Origin: Pseudomonadota bacterium
GTDB lineage: Bacteria; Pseudomonadota; Alphaproteobacteria; Acetobacterales; Acetobacteraceae
DNA length: 6,848 nt
Reading direction: 5' to 3'
NCBI GenBank assembly: GCA_021808205.1
Contig: JAKBCD010000095.1
Location: 1-6,848, forward strand
Of this stretch, positions 1-6,225 are shown in pieces (positions within the stretch are counted from its first letter, which is position 1; the number at the start of each line of letters is the position of its first letter). Below the pieces are notes generated by a model. That model did not search any database. It saw nothing but the letters and a program-made list of their open reading frames with translations, and was not told where the DNA came from. A program made the translations under genes and the position numbers.

Positions 1-1921
1 TCAGATTATCGTAGAGCGCATAGGGATTGGTGTTGGTATATAGATAACCACCCGAGACGGTGAGCCGCTGATTGCCAAAATTCGCGCTCAGATCGGTCAT
101 CCGGTTGCCGAGGGAGTTGTGCGACAAGCGGCCCCGATAGGCGATGTTGAACCAAGGGGTTGGGGCGACGATCGCGCGGGTGACAATGTCCGAGACGTTA
201 TCCTGCAGCCCGGAGGCGGGCAGATACACGAGATCCTTGTGGAAACGATAGGATTGGCCGATGAGCCCATCCAGAATCATGCCGCCGGGCAGATACCAGG
301 CCGCGTGCAGGGCGTAATCCACCCGCGCGCCGCCTTCCAGCCGGTCGATACCGGGGTAGCGGTTGAGGGAGAACAGATTGGCGTCCGAAAATTCGAGATC
401 GAGGCTGTCTTCGTTCGGAATTCTGGCGTTGTTCGAGATGCCGGTGACCGGCGAGGTAACAAACTGGACGATCGGCTCGATAATCTGACTGCCCCAATGC
501 TGCGTGGCGCGCAGGAAAGGCCAACGCAGCATCACGGCACCATAGGGCTGGGCGCGAGCAATGCTGCTCTGCTGGGAGATGCTGAAATTCGGTTGCTGGT
601 TCAGCTTGTCGGCGTTGTAATAGGCGGCATCGATCTGTAGCCGCGCCGTGCCAACGATGCCTTCCGGCAGCATGAAGGGCAGCGAATAAGAGGGGATGAA
701 GGCAATCCGCCGGGTGTTGGTGCCAACATCGCGCAATACGTTGAAAACGCTGGTATCCACCCGGAAGGTGCCGCCCAGCAGGCTGTCCGGCCGGGAGACG
801 AAATTGTACTGACCGTAGGGGGCGACGATGGGCAGCTTGCTCTGGTTCACCGAGGCTACGAGGCCCTGGTAGGTCTCCGCGTCGATCCGCGCATAGGAGC
901 CCTGGCCGAAGCCTTCCAGGAAGATGTTACTCTCCAGATAGGCGGCGTTTGGCAGGATGCTGAAATCGTCCAGATATTGCGGGTTAGAGGCGCGGTTGAA
1001 GGAAAAACCCGCGCGCCAGGCATTGTTGAGGTCGAACGTGCCGTTCGCGAAAACCGAATTCCCGAATTTGCCGCGGTCCCGTCCGCCGGAGAGCTTTACA
1101 TCTAGCGTGCCCTGGTTGAATGCCTCTCGGTAATCGGCCTTCAGCGCCGGGCCTTGCTTGGTGGCAAAGACTGGGGCGAGGGTGAGATCCGCCGATCTGC
1201 CGAGGGTGATGTAATAAGGAATGACCAAGAAGGCGCCGAGCTGCGAGGTGGCGCCGATGGAGGGAATGAGCAGCCCTGTCTTTCGTTTTACCGAAGGGTC
1301 GGGCTCGCTCATGTAGGGCAGCCAGAACACCGGCACGCCCTTCATCAGCAGGGTGGCGTTGCGGAACTCGATCATTTTATGTTCAAGGTCGCGCGTCGCG
1401 CTGGTGGCGCGGATCGTCCAGGTGGGGGCTGAGCGCGGGTCGCTCTTACACAGGTCGCAGGCGGAGTACACCGGCTTGGACAGCTCGTCGATCTGGCCGT
1501 CATAGCGTTGGCCGCCATTGGCGATGATGCGGGCATTCTGTGCCAGCCGCGCCGCGACAGATACCATCACCGCGTTCTTCATATTATCAGAAAGCACCAC
1601 ATGCTCGGCATAGACGGTGGTGCCGTCCGGCTGCACCAGCACCACATGGCCCGAGGCGGTGACAACATTGGTCTTGCGATTGATCGTCACCTTATCCGCG
1701 TGCAGAGTCTGGCCACTCTGGATGGCGCTGACATGGCCGGCGGCGGTGATGATGTTGCCGGTTTTGTCGTAGGAAAGCCTGTCCGCCTTGAAGCTCACGG
1801 GCGCACGGGTGACGCCGGCGGGCGCCGGGCTGGAAACCAGGGGGCCAACGGGCTGGGCAAAACCCTGCCCGGCAAGGCTGGTGGCGGCAAGAAGCAGCAG
1901 GATTCGGCCAGTGCGGGTCAT
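1..1921 (-). CDS. lptD: LPS-assembly protein LptD, C-terminus cut off by the left window edge
   Basis: LptD is the outer-membrane beta-barrel that, with LptE, inserts lipopolysaccharide into the outer leaflet at the end of the Lpt bridge. The frame is open for 640 codons from ATG 1921-1919 to the window edge. Residues 1-22 are a signal peptide (MTRTGR, a hydrophobic LLLLAATSLAG core, cleavage probably after GFA). Residues about 43-150 form the OstA/LptA-like periplasmic domain, with repeated strand patterns such as ADKVTINRKTNVVTASGHV. A CDLC pair (C155, C158) and the segment VFWLPYMSEPDPSVKRKTG (about 198-216) match the conserved LptD junction between N-domain and barrel. The rest is beta-barrel sequence of alternating aromatic and polar residues. 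The start is fixed because an in-frame TGA (the lptG stop) lies two codons upstream. The likely Shine-Dalgarno is GGAAGA inside the end of lptG. From usual family length I infer roughly 80-150 residues are missing. Identity is near certain. Confidence 0.95.
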   Translation of the reverse strand, partial: MTRTGRILLLLAATSLAGQGFAQPVGPLVSSPAPAGVTRAPVSFKADRLSYDKTGNIITAAGHVSAIQSGQTLHADKVTINRKTNVVTASGHVVLVQPDGTTVYAEHVVLSDNMKNAVMVSVAARLAQNARIIANGGQRYDGQIDELSKPVYSACDLCKSDPRSAPTWTIRATSATRDLEHKMIEFRNATLLMKGVPVFWLPYMSEPDPSVKRKTGLLIPSIGATSQLGAFLVIPYYITLGRSADLTLAPVFATKQGPALKADYREAFNQGTLDVKLSGGRDRGKFGNSVFANGTFDLNNAWRAGFSFNRASNPQYLDDFSILPNAAYLESNIFLEGFGQGSYARIDAETYQGLVASVNQSKLPIVAPYGQYNFVSRPDSLLGGTFRVDTSVFNVLRDVGTNTRRIAFIPSYSLPFMLPEGIVGTARLQIDAAYYNADKLNQQPNFSISQQSSIARAQPYGAVMLRWPFLRATQHWGSQIIEPIVQFVTSPVTGISNNARIPNEDSLDLEFSDANLFSLNRYPGIDRLEGGARVDYALHAAWYLPGGMILDGLIGQSYRFHKDLVYLPASGLQDNVSDIVTRAIVAPTPWFNIAYRGRLSHNSLGNRMTDLSANFGNQRLTVSGGYLYTNTNPYALYDNL

Positions 1922-1924
1922 GGC

Positions 1925-3037
1925 TCAGCCATCTTCCAGATGCAGCAACAAGGCAAGCGCCAAAAATAATCCCGCCACCGTTGGCGCCCAGGCGGCCAGG
2001 CTCACCGGCACCGCGCCGGAGGTGCCGAACTGGTTGGCAACTTCGGAGACCATGAACAGCGCAAAACCGAAGCCCACCCCTGCAACCAGCATGGTGCCAG
2101 CGCCGCCGCGCCGCGAGGGGCGCATGGAAAACCCTGCAGCCACCAGCGCCATGGTGGCGCAGAGCAGCGGCAGCGCCAGCAAAGACTGGAACACCAGCTC
2201 ATGCTGTGTGGTCGAGAAGCCGGAACGCCGGAGGAGATGGATGAAACCTGGCAGCGCCCAGAAAGACAACGCGTTGGGCGAAGCGAAGCTCTCCTGCACG
2301 CGGTTGACGGTGAGGTCGGTGGGGAAGCTCATCTGCTGGAGATGCTGGGGGGTGGAGCCGGGCTGCAGCAGCGAGACGTCTTGCAGCGCCCAGTCGCCGG
2401 AATTCAACGTGGCGTGCCCAGCCTCCAGCCTCTCCAGCAGGTCCGTATTCGCGTCCAGCCGCAGGATGCTCACCTGGTCGGCCACCAGCGCGTTGTGGTG
2501 CAGCCGGACATTGCGGGCGTGCACCACGGCGACACCGTGGGGGATGAGGCCGCTATCGGCCTGACGCACCCAAAGCGAGCCGCCATTTAGCGAAAGCGGT
2601 CCACCGGAGGGCTTGAGATAGATATTGTCGAGCTGTTCGGCCCGGCCATACATCACCGCCGAAAGGGGGCTGACCGCGGTGGTGCAGAGCACCCCCAGCA
2701 CCCCGGCCACGAGCACGGGCACGGCCAGAAACTGCCAGGCCGAGATGCCGGCGGCGCGTGCCACCACCAACTCGGAGGAACGCGCCAGCCGCCAGAAGGC
2801 ATAGATGCCGCCCAGCAACACCGCGAAAGGCATGATCTGCATCAGGCTCCAGGGTAGGCGCAGCACTTCGATTTCAACAAGCATGCCAAAGCTGGCATGC
2901 GGGGCGGTGGCGGACTCGCGCAAAAGCTCCAGAAAGTCGAACAGGGCGACCAGCCCGGTAAGCCCGCCGCTCATGGCCAGCACCGCGGTGGCGAAATGCC
3001 GGCCAAAATACCAGGAGATGGTGAGCGGCAGCTTCAT
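1925..3037 (-). CDS. lptG: LPS export ABC transporter permease LptG
   Basis: LptG pairs with LptF and an LptB ATPase dimer in the inner membrane to extract lipopolysaccharide and push it onto the periplasmic bridge. The protein is 370 residues, normal for the family. It shows the expected layout: three N-terminal membrane segments (about 14-36, 64-84, 100-122), a periplasmic jelly-roll region (about 125-270), and three C-terminal segments (about 281-304, 314-336, 344-366). The loop RLARSSELVVARAAGIS (83-99), with E89, corresponds to the coupling helix that contacts LptB. The start MKLPLTISWY at 3037 is chosen because it overlaps the lptF stop as ATGA and begins the family-typical N-terminus. 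The frame stays open upstream to an ATG at 3319, but that stretch lies inside lptF and is not LptG-like. There is no strong Shine-Dalgarno, so translation probably depends on coupling to lptF. The stop TGA lies 3 nt before the lptD ATG. LptF versus LptG assignment rests on operon order and the N-terminus. Confidence 0.93.
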   Translation of the reverse strand: MKLPLTISWYFGRHFATAVLAMSGGLTGLVALFDFLELLRESATAPHASFGMLVEIEVLRLPWSLMQIMPFAVLLGGIYAFWRLARSSELVVARAAGISAWQFLAVPVLVAGVLGVLCTTAVSPLSAVMYGRAEQLDNIYLKPSGGPLSLNGGSLWVRQADSGLIPHGVAVVHARNVRLHHNALVADQVSILRLDANTDLLERLEAGHATLNSGDWALQDVSLLQPGSTPQHLQQMSFPTDLTVNRVQESFASPNALSFWALPGFIHLLRRSGFSTTQHELVFQSLLALPLLCATMALVAAGFSMRPSRRGGAGTMLVAGVGFGFALFMVSEVANQFGTSGAVPVSLAAWAPTVAGLFLALALLLHLEDG

Positions 3038-4140
3038 GCGCGCGGGGCGCCCTGGCGCAGAAGCAGCAGCGCGGCAATCCCAGCAGGCACCACCGTCCAG
3101 ATCCAGATGAGCGGCAGCAGCGCGGTGTCGCGGGCGGCGAGATTGTTTACCCCCAGCCCCAGCGCCACCAGTGCGGTAACGATGCCGACCGCCCCGATGA
3201 TGCGCGCCAGCCCGCCATGGCGGCGGAAGGAGCCGCCAAGCGCCGCCACCAGCGCTACCAGCGTATAGCTGAGGGTGGAAAGCGGCGCGCTCAACCGCCG
3301 CTGTGCCTCCACCAGCCATTTAGCGCGGTCGCCATGCGGCATGTCCGCCGGGGGGTGAAACAAGGCCGATAGCGGCGCCTCCGCTGGATCTGTGCCGATG
3401 GGCACGCCATTGCGGGCGGCCTCCGCCAGGGAAAGCGTATTGCGCTCAAAGGTCAGCAGGTTGAGCTGGCCGGTTTTCGGGTCGATCTGCTGGCGCGAGC
3501 CGTTTTCCAGCACCACCACCGGACCCTGCGGGGTTACCATCAGCTGGCCCGTGCGGGCTAATATGGTGGCGGGCGCGCTGTGGTCGCGATTATCCTCAAT
3601 GAGTATGCCCTTGAGGCTGCCATTGGCGCTGCGCGACTGCACATAGACGGTGATATCGTGGGAAACCGGGGTGAACACCCCCGGCTCCAGCAGAAACGCC
3701 GCAATCTGATTGCGGATCTCATATTGGTAGTCGCGGAAGATCGAAAGGCTCCACGGTACCGCGCCAAGGCTCAGTGCATAGCCGAACAGCGTTACCGCCA
3801 GCGCCAGCGCCAATGCCGGGCGGGCGAGCTTGGCGTCCGACAGGCCAAGCCCGCGCATGATGGTGAGCTCCCGATCCCCGGACAGGCGCAGATAGATGAA
3901 CAGCACCACGATGAAGCAGGTGATCGGCAAAATCGTGGAGAGAAAGCTCGGCACCAGCAAGGCGGTGAGCTTGATGAATACGAAGGGCGAGAGCCCGTGG
4001 CTGACAATGATCTGGATGAAGCGCAAAGACTGGGTGAGCCAGATAAGCGCCACCAGCCCCGTGGTAACGAGCACCAGCGCCAGCGCCAGTTGGCTAAGCA
4101 CATAACGGTCCAGGCGATGGAATAGGGGCAAGTCTGGCAT
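3034..4140 (-). CDS. lptF: LPS export ABC transporter permease LptF
   Basis: LptF is the partner permease of LptG in the LptB2FG inner-membrane lipopolysaccharide extractor. From ATG 4140 the product is 368 residues, typical for the family. It starts MPDLPLFHRLDRYVLSQ, matching the LptF pattern of a short cytoplasmic head, then DRYVL, then the first membrane helix. Membrane segments lie near 14-38, 53-84, 103-129, 286-304, 310-330 and 339-361, with a periplasmic jelly-roll domain between the third and fourth. The motif LSGDRELTIMRGLGLS (86-101), with E91, is the coupling helix facing LptB. The frame stays open further upstream, with possible starts at ATG 4203 and TTG 4278. The extra segment is Pro/Ala-rich and unlike the family, so 4140 is preferred even though its Shine-Dalgarno (AGAGA about 10 nt away) is weak. 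It is the first gene of the lptF-lptG-lptD operon and is divergent from purF. Confidence 0.94.
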   Translation of the reverse strand: MPDLPLFHRLDRYVLSQLALALVLVTTGLVALIWLTQSLRFIQIIVSHGLSPFVFIKLTALLVPSFLSTILPITCFIVVLFIYLRLSGDRELTIMRGLGLSDAKLARPALALALAVTLFGYALSLGAVPWSLSIFRDYQYEIRNQIAAFLLEPGVFTPVSHDITVYVQSRSANGSLKGILIEDNRDHSAPATILARTGQLMVTPQGPVVVLENGSRQQIDPKTGQLNLLTFERNTLSLAEAARNGVPIGTDPAEAPLSALFHPPADMPHGDRAKWLVEAQRRLSAPLSTLSYTLVALVAALGGSFRRHGGLARIIGAVGIVTALVALGLGVNNLAARDTALLPLIWIWTVVPAGIAALLLLRQGAPRA

Positions 4141-4439
4141 CTCGGCTGCATCTCTGGCGGCCCGCGGCGGTGAAGGCAAGGGCGTTGGGCTGTGCAGAAA
4201 CATCCCGTGACCAAACAGCGCAGATGCGGCAAAATTATGCGGGGCGCCTGCAACAAAAAATCGTTGTGTTTTTAGCAAAATTCTGCCGGATTGATGGATT
4301 ATGATCCTGAAGGCACGGCTTGCGCAAGCCGCGAGCCTGCGGTCGCGCCTTTCTGCGCATAGTTATATATGTGAACGCCTCGACATCTGGCTGTCACATC
4401 GCTACTTGGAACCCCAGATGAGTAAGGCAGACCCCTGGC
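4141..4439. other. Divergent intergenic region between lptF and purF
   Basis: These 299 bases should hold the promoters for both lptFGD (leftward) and purF (rightward). Visible elements are a perfect 16-bp palindrome at 4316-4331, a TATGAT hexamer at 4300-4305, and an AT-rich stretch TTATATAT at 4363-4370. The last reads as TATAAC-like on the minus strand. On the minus strand there is also CATAAT (4234-4239), upstream of the alternative lptF start at 4203. None of these -10-like elements has a convincing -35 partner at 16-18 bp, so I do not assign a promoter. No RNA gene and no credible protein gene other than the small overlapping ORF at 4418 is seen. Confidence 0.6.
4316..4331. repeat. Perfect 16-bp palindrome in the lptF/purF divergent region
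   Basis: CGGCTTGCGCAAGCCG is its own exact reverse complement. It lies about 109 bp before the purF ATG and about 176 bp before the lptF ATG. There is no T-run on either side, so it is not an intrinsic terminator. Its position between two divergent promoters would suit an operator for a dimeric regulator. I do not recognise it as a known operator; it does not match the E. coli PurR box (ACGCAAACGTTTGCGT). A function is inference only. Confidence 0.5.
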
Positions 4440-4447
4440 ATGATTGA
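4408..4447 (+). other. Shine-Dalgarno plus 9-codon ORF overlapping the purF start
   Basis: GGAA at 4408-4411, with a 6-nt spacer, precedes ATG 4418, which opens a short frame MSKADPWHD ending at TGA 4445-4447, just past the purF ATG at 4440. This spacing is better than the one seen for purF itself, whose only nearby purine run is AAGG 12 nt upstream. Three readings are possible: a leader ORF coupled to purF; the true N-terminus of PurF, interrupted by one extra T; or chance. A +1 shift at GAT-TGA-C would join MSKADPWHD directly to DDDKPHEEC of PurF. Evidence for translation is positional only. Confidence 0.3.
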
Positions 4448-5891
4448 CGACGACAAGCCACATGAAGAATGTGGCGTATTCGGCGCTTGGAACGTGGCGG
4501 ATGCGGCGGCGATCACGGCTCTAGGGCTGCATGCGCTGCAGCATCGCGGCCAGGAGGCAACGGGCATTGTCACCCATGACGGGGTAAGGTTCCACTCCCA
4601 CAAGGGGTTGGGACTAGTAGGCGATAATTACGGCGACGCCAAGGTAATGGCCGGACTGCCGGGGGCACGGGCCATCGGCCATAACCGCTACGCCACCACC
4701 GGCGATACGGTGCTGCGCAATGTGCAACCGCTTTTCGCGGAATTCGAATTTGGCGGCTTTGCCGTGGGTCATAATGGCAACCTCACCAACGCGCACACCT
4801 TGCGCAAGGCGCTGACGCGCCGGGGCTGCCTCTTCCAGTCCACCATGGACTCGGAAGTGTTTGTTCATCTTATCGCGATCTCCCTTTATTCTAATGTCGT
4901 TGACCGGCTGATCGATGCGATCAAGCAGGTGATCGGCGCCTATTCGCTGGTGGCGCTGACCAATGAGCAGCTGATTGGCGTGCGCGACCCGTTGGGCGTG
5001 CGCCCGCTGGTGCTGGGCAAGCTGAGCGGTGCCGACGGCAAGGCCGGCTGGGTGCTGGCCTCTGAAACATGCGGGCTGGATATTGTGGGCGCGGAATTCG
5101 TGCGCGATATCGAACCCGGTGAGATCGTGCTGATCGATGATAGCGGCGTGCAGAGCATCAAACCCTTTGCGCCACAGAAGCCGCGCTTCTGTGTGTTCGA
5201 ATATATCTATTTCGCCCGGCCGGATTCCATCATGGAAGGCAACCCGGTCTATACCGCGCGCAAAAAGATTGGCGCGCAGCTGGCGTTGGAAACGCCGGTG
5301 GAGGCGGATGTGGTGGTGCCGGTGCCCGATTCCGGCGTGCCCGCCGCCATGGGCTTCGCGGAGGCGTCCGGCATTAATTTCGAGCTTGGCATCATCCGCA
5401 ACCATTATGTCGGACGCACTTTTATCGAGCCGACCGACCAGATCCGCCATCTCGGCGTGCGGCTTAAACATTCGGCAAACCGTGCCATGATCGAGGGCAA
5501 GCGTGTCGTGCTGGTGGATGATAGCATCGTGCGCGGCACCACCAGCCAGAAGATCGTGGAGATGGTGCGCCAGGCTGGGGCGAAAGAGGTGCATATGCGC
5601 ATCGCCGGCCCGCCGACCACCCATTCCTGCTTCTATGGCATCGATACGCCCGAGCGCGCCAAGCTACTGGCCGCGCGCAATTCCGTGGAGGAGATGGCCA
5701 GGCTGATCGGGGTGGATTCGCTGGCCTTCATCTCAATAGACGGGCTTTACAGGGCGTTGGGCAAGGAAGGGCGGAATGCAGCTCAACCCGCCTTCTGTGA
5801 CGCCTGTTTCACCGGCGATTACCCGATTGCGCTGACCGACAATGCCGAGCCGCGGGAAAGCAAGCCCAGCTTGCTGGCCGAACTGAGTTAA
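4440..5891 (+). CDS. purF: Amidophosphoribosyltransferase (glutamine PRPP amidotransferase)
   Basis: PurF makes 5-phosphoribosylamine from PRPP and glutamine, the first committed step of de novo purine synthesis, in the cytoplasm. The 483-residue protein has an N-terminal Ntn-type glutaminase domain with catalytic C11 in HEECGVFG. It also has HRGQEATG (35-42), HNRYATTG (81-88), HNGNLTN (111-117) and D137 in TMDSE. The C-terminal phosphoribosyltransferase domain carries the PRPP loop [14 protein letters not shown] (356-369). Four cysteines (C251 in [15 protein letters not shown]397 in HSCFYGID, C453 and C456 in [11 protein letters not shown]) match the Bacillus-type [4Fe-4S] ligands. A 10-residue propeptide would have to be removed to expose C11. 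ATG 4440 is the only start in this frame, because a TGA lies seven codons upstream with no ATG, GTG or TTG between. Its Shine-Dalgarno is poor. The gene is divergent from lptF and stands alone before a terminator. Function is highly secure; the exact N-terminus is not. Confidence 0.97.
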   Translation: MIDDDKPHEECGVFGAWNVADAAAITALGLHALQHRGQEATGIVTHDGVRFHSHKGLGLVGDNYGDAKVMAGLPGARAIGHNRYATTGDTVLRNVQPLFAEFEFGGFAVGHNGNLTNAHTLRKALTRRGCLFQSTMDSEVFVHLIAISLYSNVVDRLIDAIKQVIGAYSLVALTNEQLIGVRDPLGVRPLVLGKLSGADGKAGWVLASETCGLDIVGAEFVRDIEPGEIVLIDDSGVQSIKPFAPQKPRFCVFEYIYFARPDSIMEGNPVYTARKKIGAQLALETPVEADVVVPVPDSGVPAAMGFAEASGINFELGIIRNHYVGRTFIEPTDQIRHLGVRLKHSANRAMIEGKRVVLVDDSIVRGTTSQKIVEMVRQAGAKEVHMRIAGPPTTHSCFYGIDTPERAKLLAARNSVEEMARLIGVDSLAFISIDGLYRALGKEGRNAAQPAFCDACFTGDYPIALTDNAEPRESKPSLLAELS

Positions 5892-5905
5892 CGCAACAGG
5901 TCAAG

Positions 5906-5934
5906 AAAAACCCCACCGCAATGTGGGGTTTTTT
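5906..5934 (+). terminator. Intrinsic (rho-independent) terminator after purF
   Basis: The stem AAAAACCCCAC (5906-5916) pairs exactly with GTGGGGTTTTT (5923-5933) around a 6-nt loop (CGCAAT). The run TTTTTT at 5929-5934 follows the GC part of the stem. It starts 15 nt after the purF stop. The A-run on the left gives a matching U-run on the opposite strand, so it could terminate in both directions. Confidence 0.9.
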
Positions 5935-6002
5935 ATGGCCTGCCTACCCGTCCGGATCTTGCTGAAATCCCCCTTGAAATCTGCATTTCGTCACTTGATT
6001 AG

Positions 6003-6032
6003 TTGTAAACTCAAAGGGGTAGGCGACATAAT
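6003..6032 (+). promoter_or_regulatory. Candidate sigma70-type promoter for the porin gene
   Basis: TTGTAA and CATAAT are separated by 18 bp, a fair but not strong match to TTGACA-17-TATAAT. Transcription would begin near 6040 and give a leader of about 185 nt. A weaker alternative nearer the gene is TTGCCC (6162-6167), 17 bp, TTTAGG (6185-6190), giving a leader of about 30 nt. The sequence alone does not decide between them. Confidence 0.3.
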
Positions 6033-6083
6033 GTGTCATTTAAGCCACATTCGCCCTCCAAAACGTCAAGACGGCACGTTTGG
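6022..6083 (+). repeat. Two adjacent inverted repeats (possible stem-loops) upstream of the porin
   Basis: First repeat: AATGTG (6030-6035) pairs with CACATT (6046-6051) around a 10-nt loop, extended by GGCG (6022-6025) with CGCC (6052-6055) across a 4-nt bulge. Second repeat: AAACGT (6061-6066) pairs with ACGTTT (6076-6081) around a 9-nt loop, extended by CC (6058-6059) with GG (6082-6083) if one A bulges. Stems are short, and neither is followed by a T-run. They could be mRNA leader structure, a protein-binding site or chance. Confidence 0.35.
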
Positions 6084-6154
6084 TCTGGCATTCGAGATTA
6101 GCGGCATGTAGGTTGCAATCCGGTTACTGTTGATGGCGTTTGTTCAGGCGGATT

Positions 6155-6187
6155 TTAGGGTTTGCCCGCGCTATCCGATTAGGGTTT
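6155..6187. repeat. Direct repeat TTAGGGTTT, two copies 24 bp apart
   Basis: TTAGGGTTT occurs at 6155-6163 and 6179-6187, each preceded by GATT (the first copy with two extra T). A related TTTAGG follows at 6185-6190. The pair lies 39-71 bp upstream of the porin ATG, a typical place for a tandem regulator-binding site. The 24-bp start-to-start distance is a little over two helical turns. Regulator unknown. Confidence 0.35.
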
Positions 6188-6214
6188 AGGCATCACGCGC
6201 TAACAATGCGCAAT

Positions 6215-6221
6215 GAGGAGG
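6215..6221 (+). promoter_or_regulatory. Strong Shine-Dalgarno of the porin gene
   Basis: GAGGAGG ends 4 nt before ATG 6226 and 13 nt before the next in-frame ATG at 6235. This supports 6226 as the start. The near-consensus site suggests high expression, as expected for a major porin. Confidence 0.8.
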
Positions 6222-6225
6222 CATA

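Larger units (their letters stand above)
5935..6225. other. Intergenic region upstream of the porin gene
   Basis: These 291 bases, visibly less GC-rich than the genes around them, hold no credible protein gene. A 62-codon frame beginning at GTG 5923 starts inside the terminator and has no family features. The region contains a possible promoter (TTGTAA 6003-6008, 18-bp spacer, CATAAT 6027-6032) and two adjacent inverted repeats (6022-6055 and 6058-6083). It also contains a 9-bp direct repeat TTAGGGTTT (6155-6163 and 6179-6187) and the porin Shine-Dalgarno. No tRNA or recognised riboswitch was seen. Confidence 0.6.

Noticed and set aside
119..640. 173-codon plus-strand frame opposite lptD
   Set aside because: It lies within the continuous LptD beta-barrel frame on the other strand and has no domain features.
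1788..2564. 258-codon plus-strand frame opposite lptG and the start of lptD
   Set aside because: It is an antisense shadow across two well-supported genes, rich in Ser/Arg/Pro with no domain pattern.
3038..3319. Upstream extension of lptG to ATG 3319
   Set aside because: The added residues come from a second frame of the lptF C-terminal membrane region; the ATGA overlap at 3034-3037 and the family N-terminus mark the true start.
3580..4125. 181-codon plus-strand frame opposite lptF
   Set aside because: Its low-complexity Gln/Arg/Glu-rich composition reflects antisense reading of hydrophobic membrane helices.
4250..4276. CAAC...GTTG followed by TTTTT as a possible terminator between lptF and purF
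   Set aside because: The stem is only 4 bp with an 8-nt AT-rich loop, and no plus-strand gene ends there.
4614..5624. 336-codon minus-strand frame opposite purF
   Set aside because: It lies fully antisense to a certain purF gene; its His/Arg/Ala-rich composition is typical of a reverse-strand shadow in GC-rich coding DNA.
5923..6111. 62-codon plus-strand frame after purF
   Set aside because: It starts with GTG inside the terminator hairpin, has no Shine-Dalgarno and resembles no family; it would be transcribed only by read-through.
6155..6187. Telomere-like or CRISPR-like reading of the TTAGGGTTT repeat
   Set aside because: There are only two short copies in a bacterial intergenic region, with no repeat-spacer regularity; a regulator-binding site is the more modest reading.
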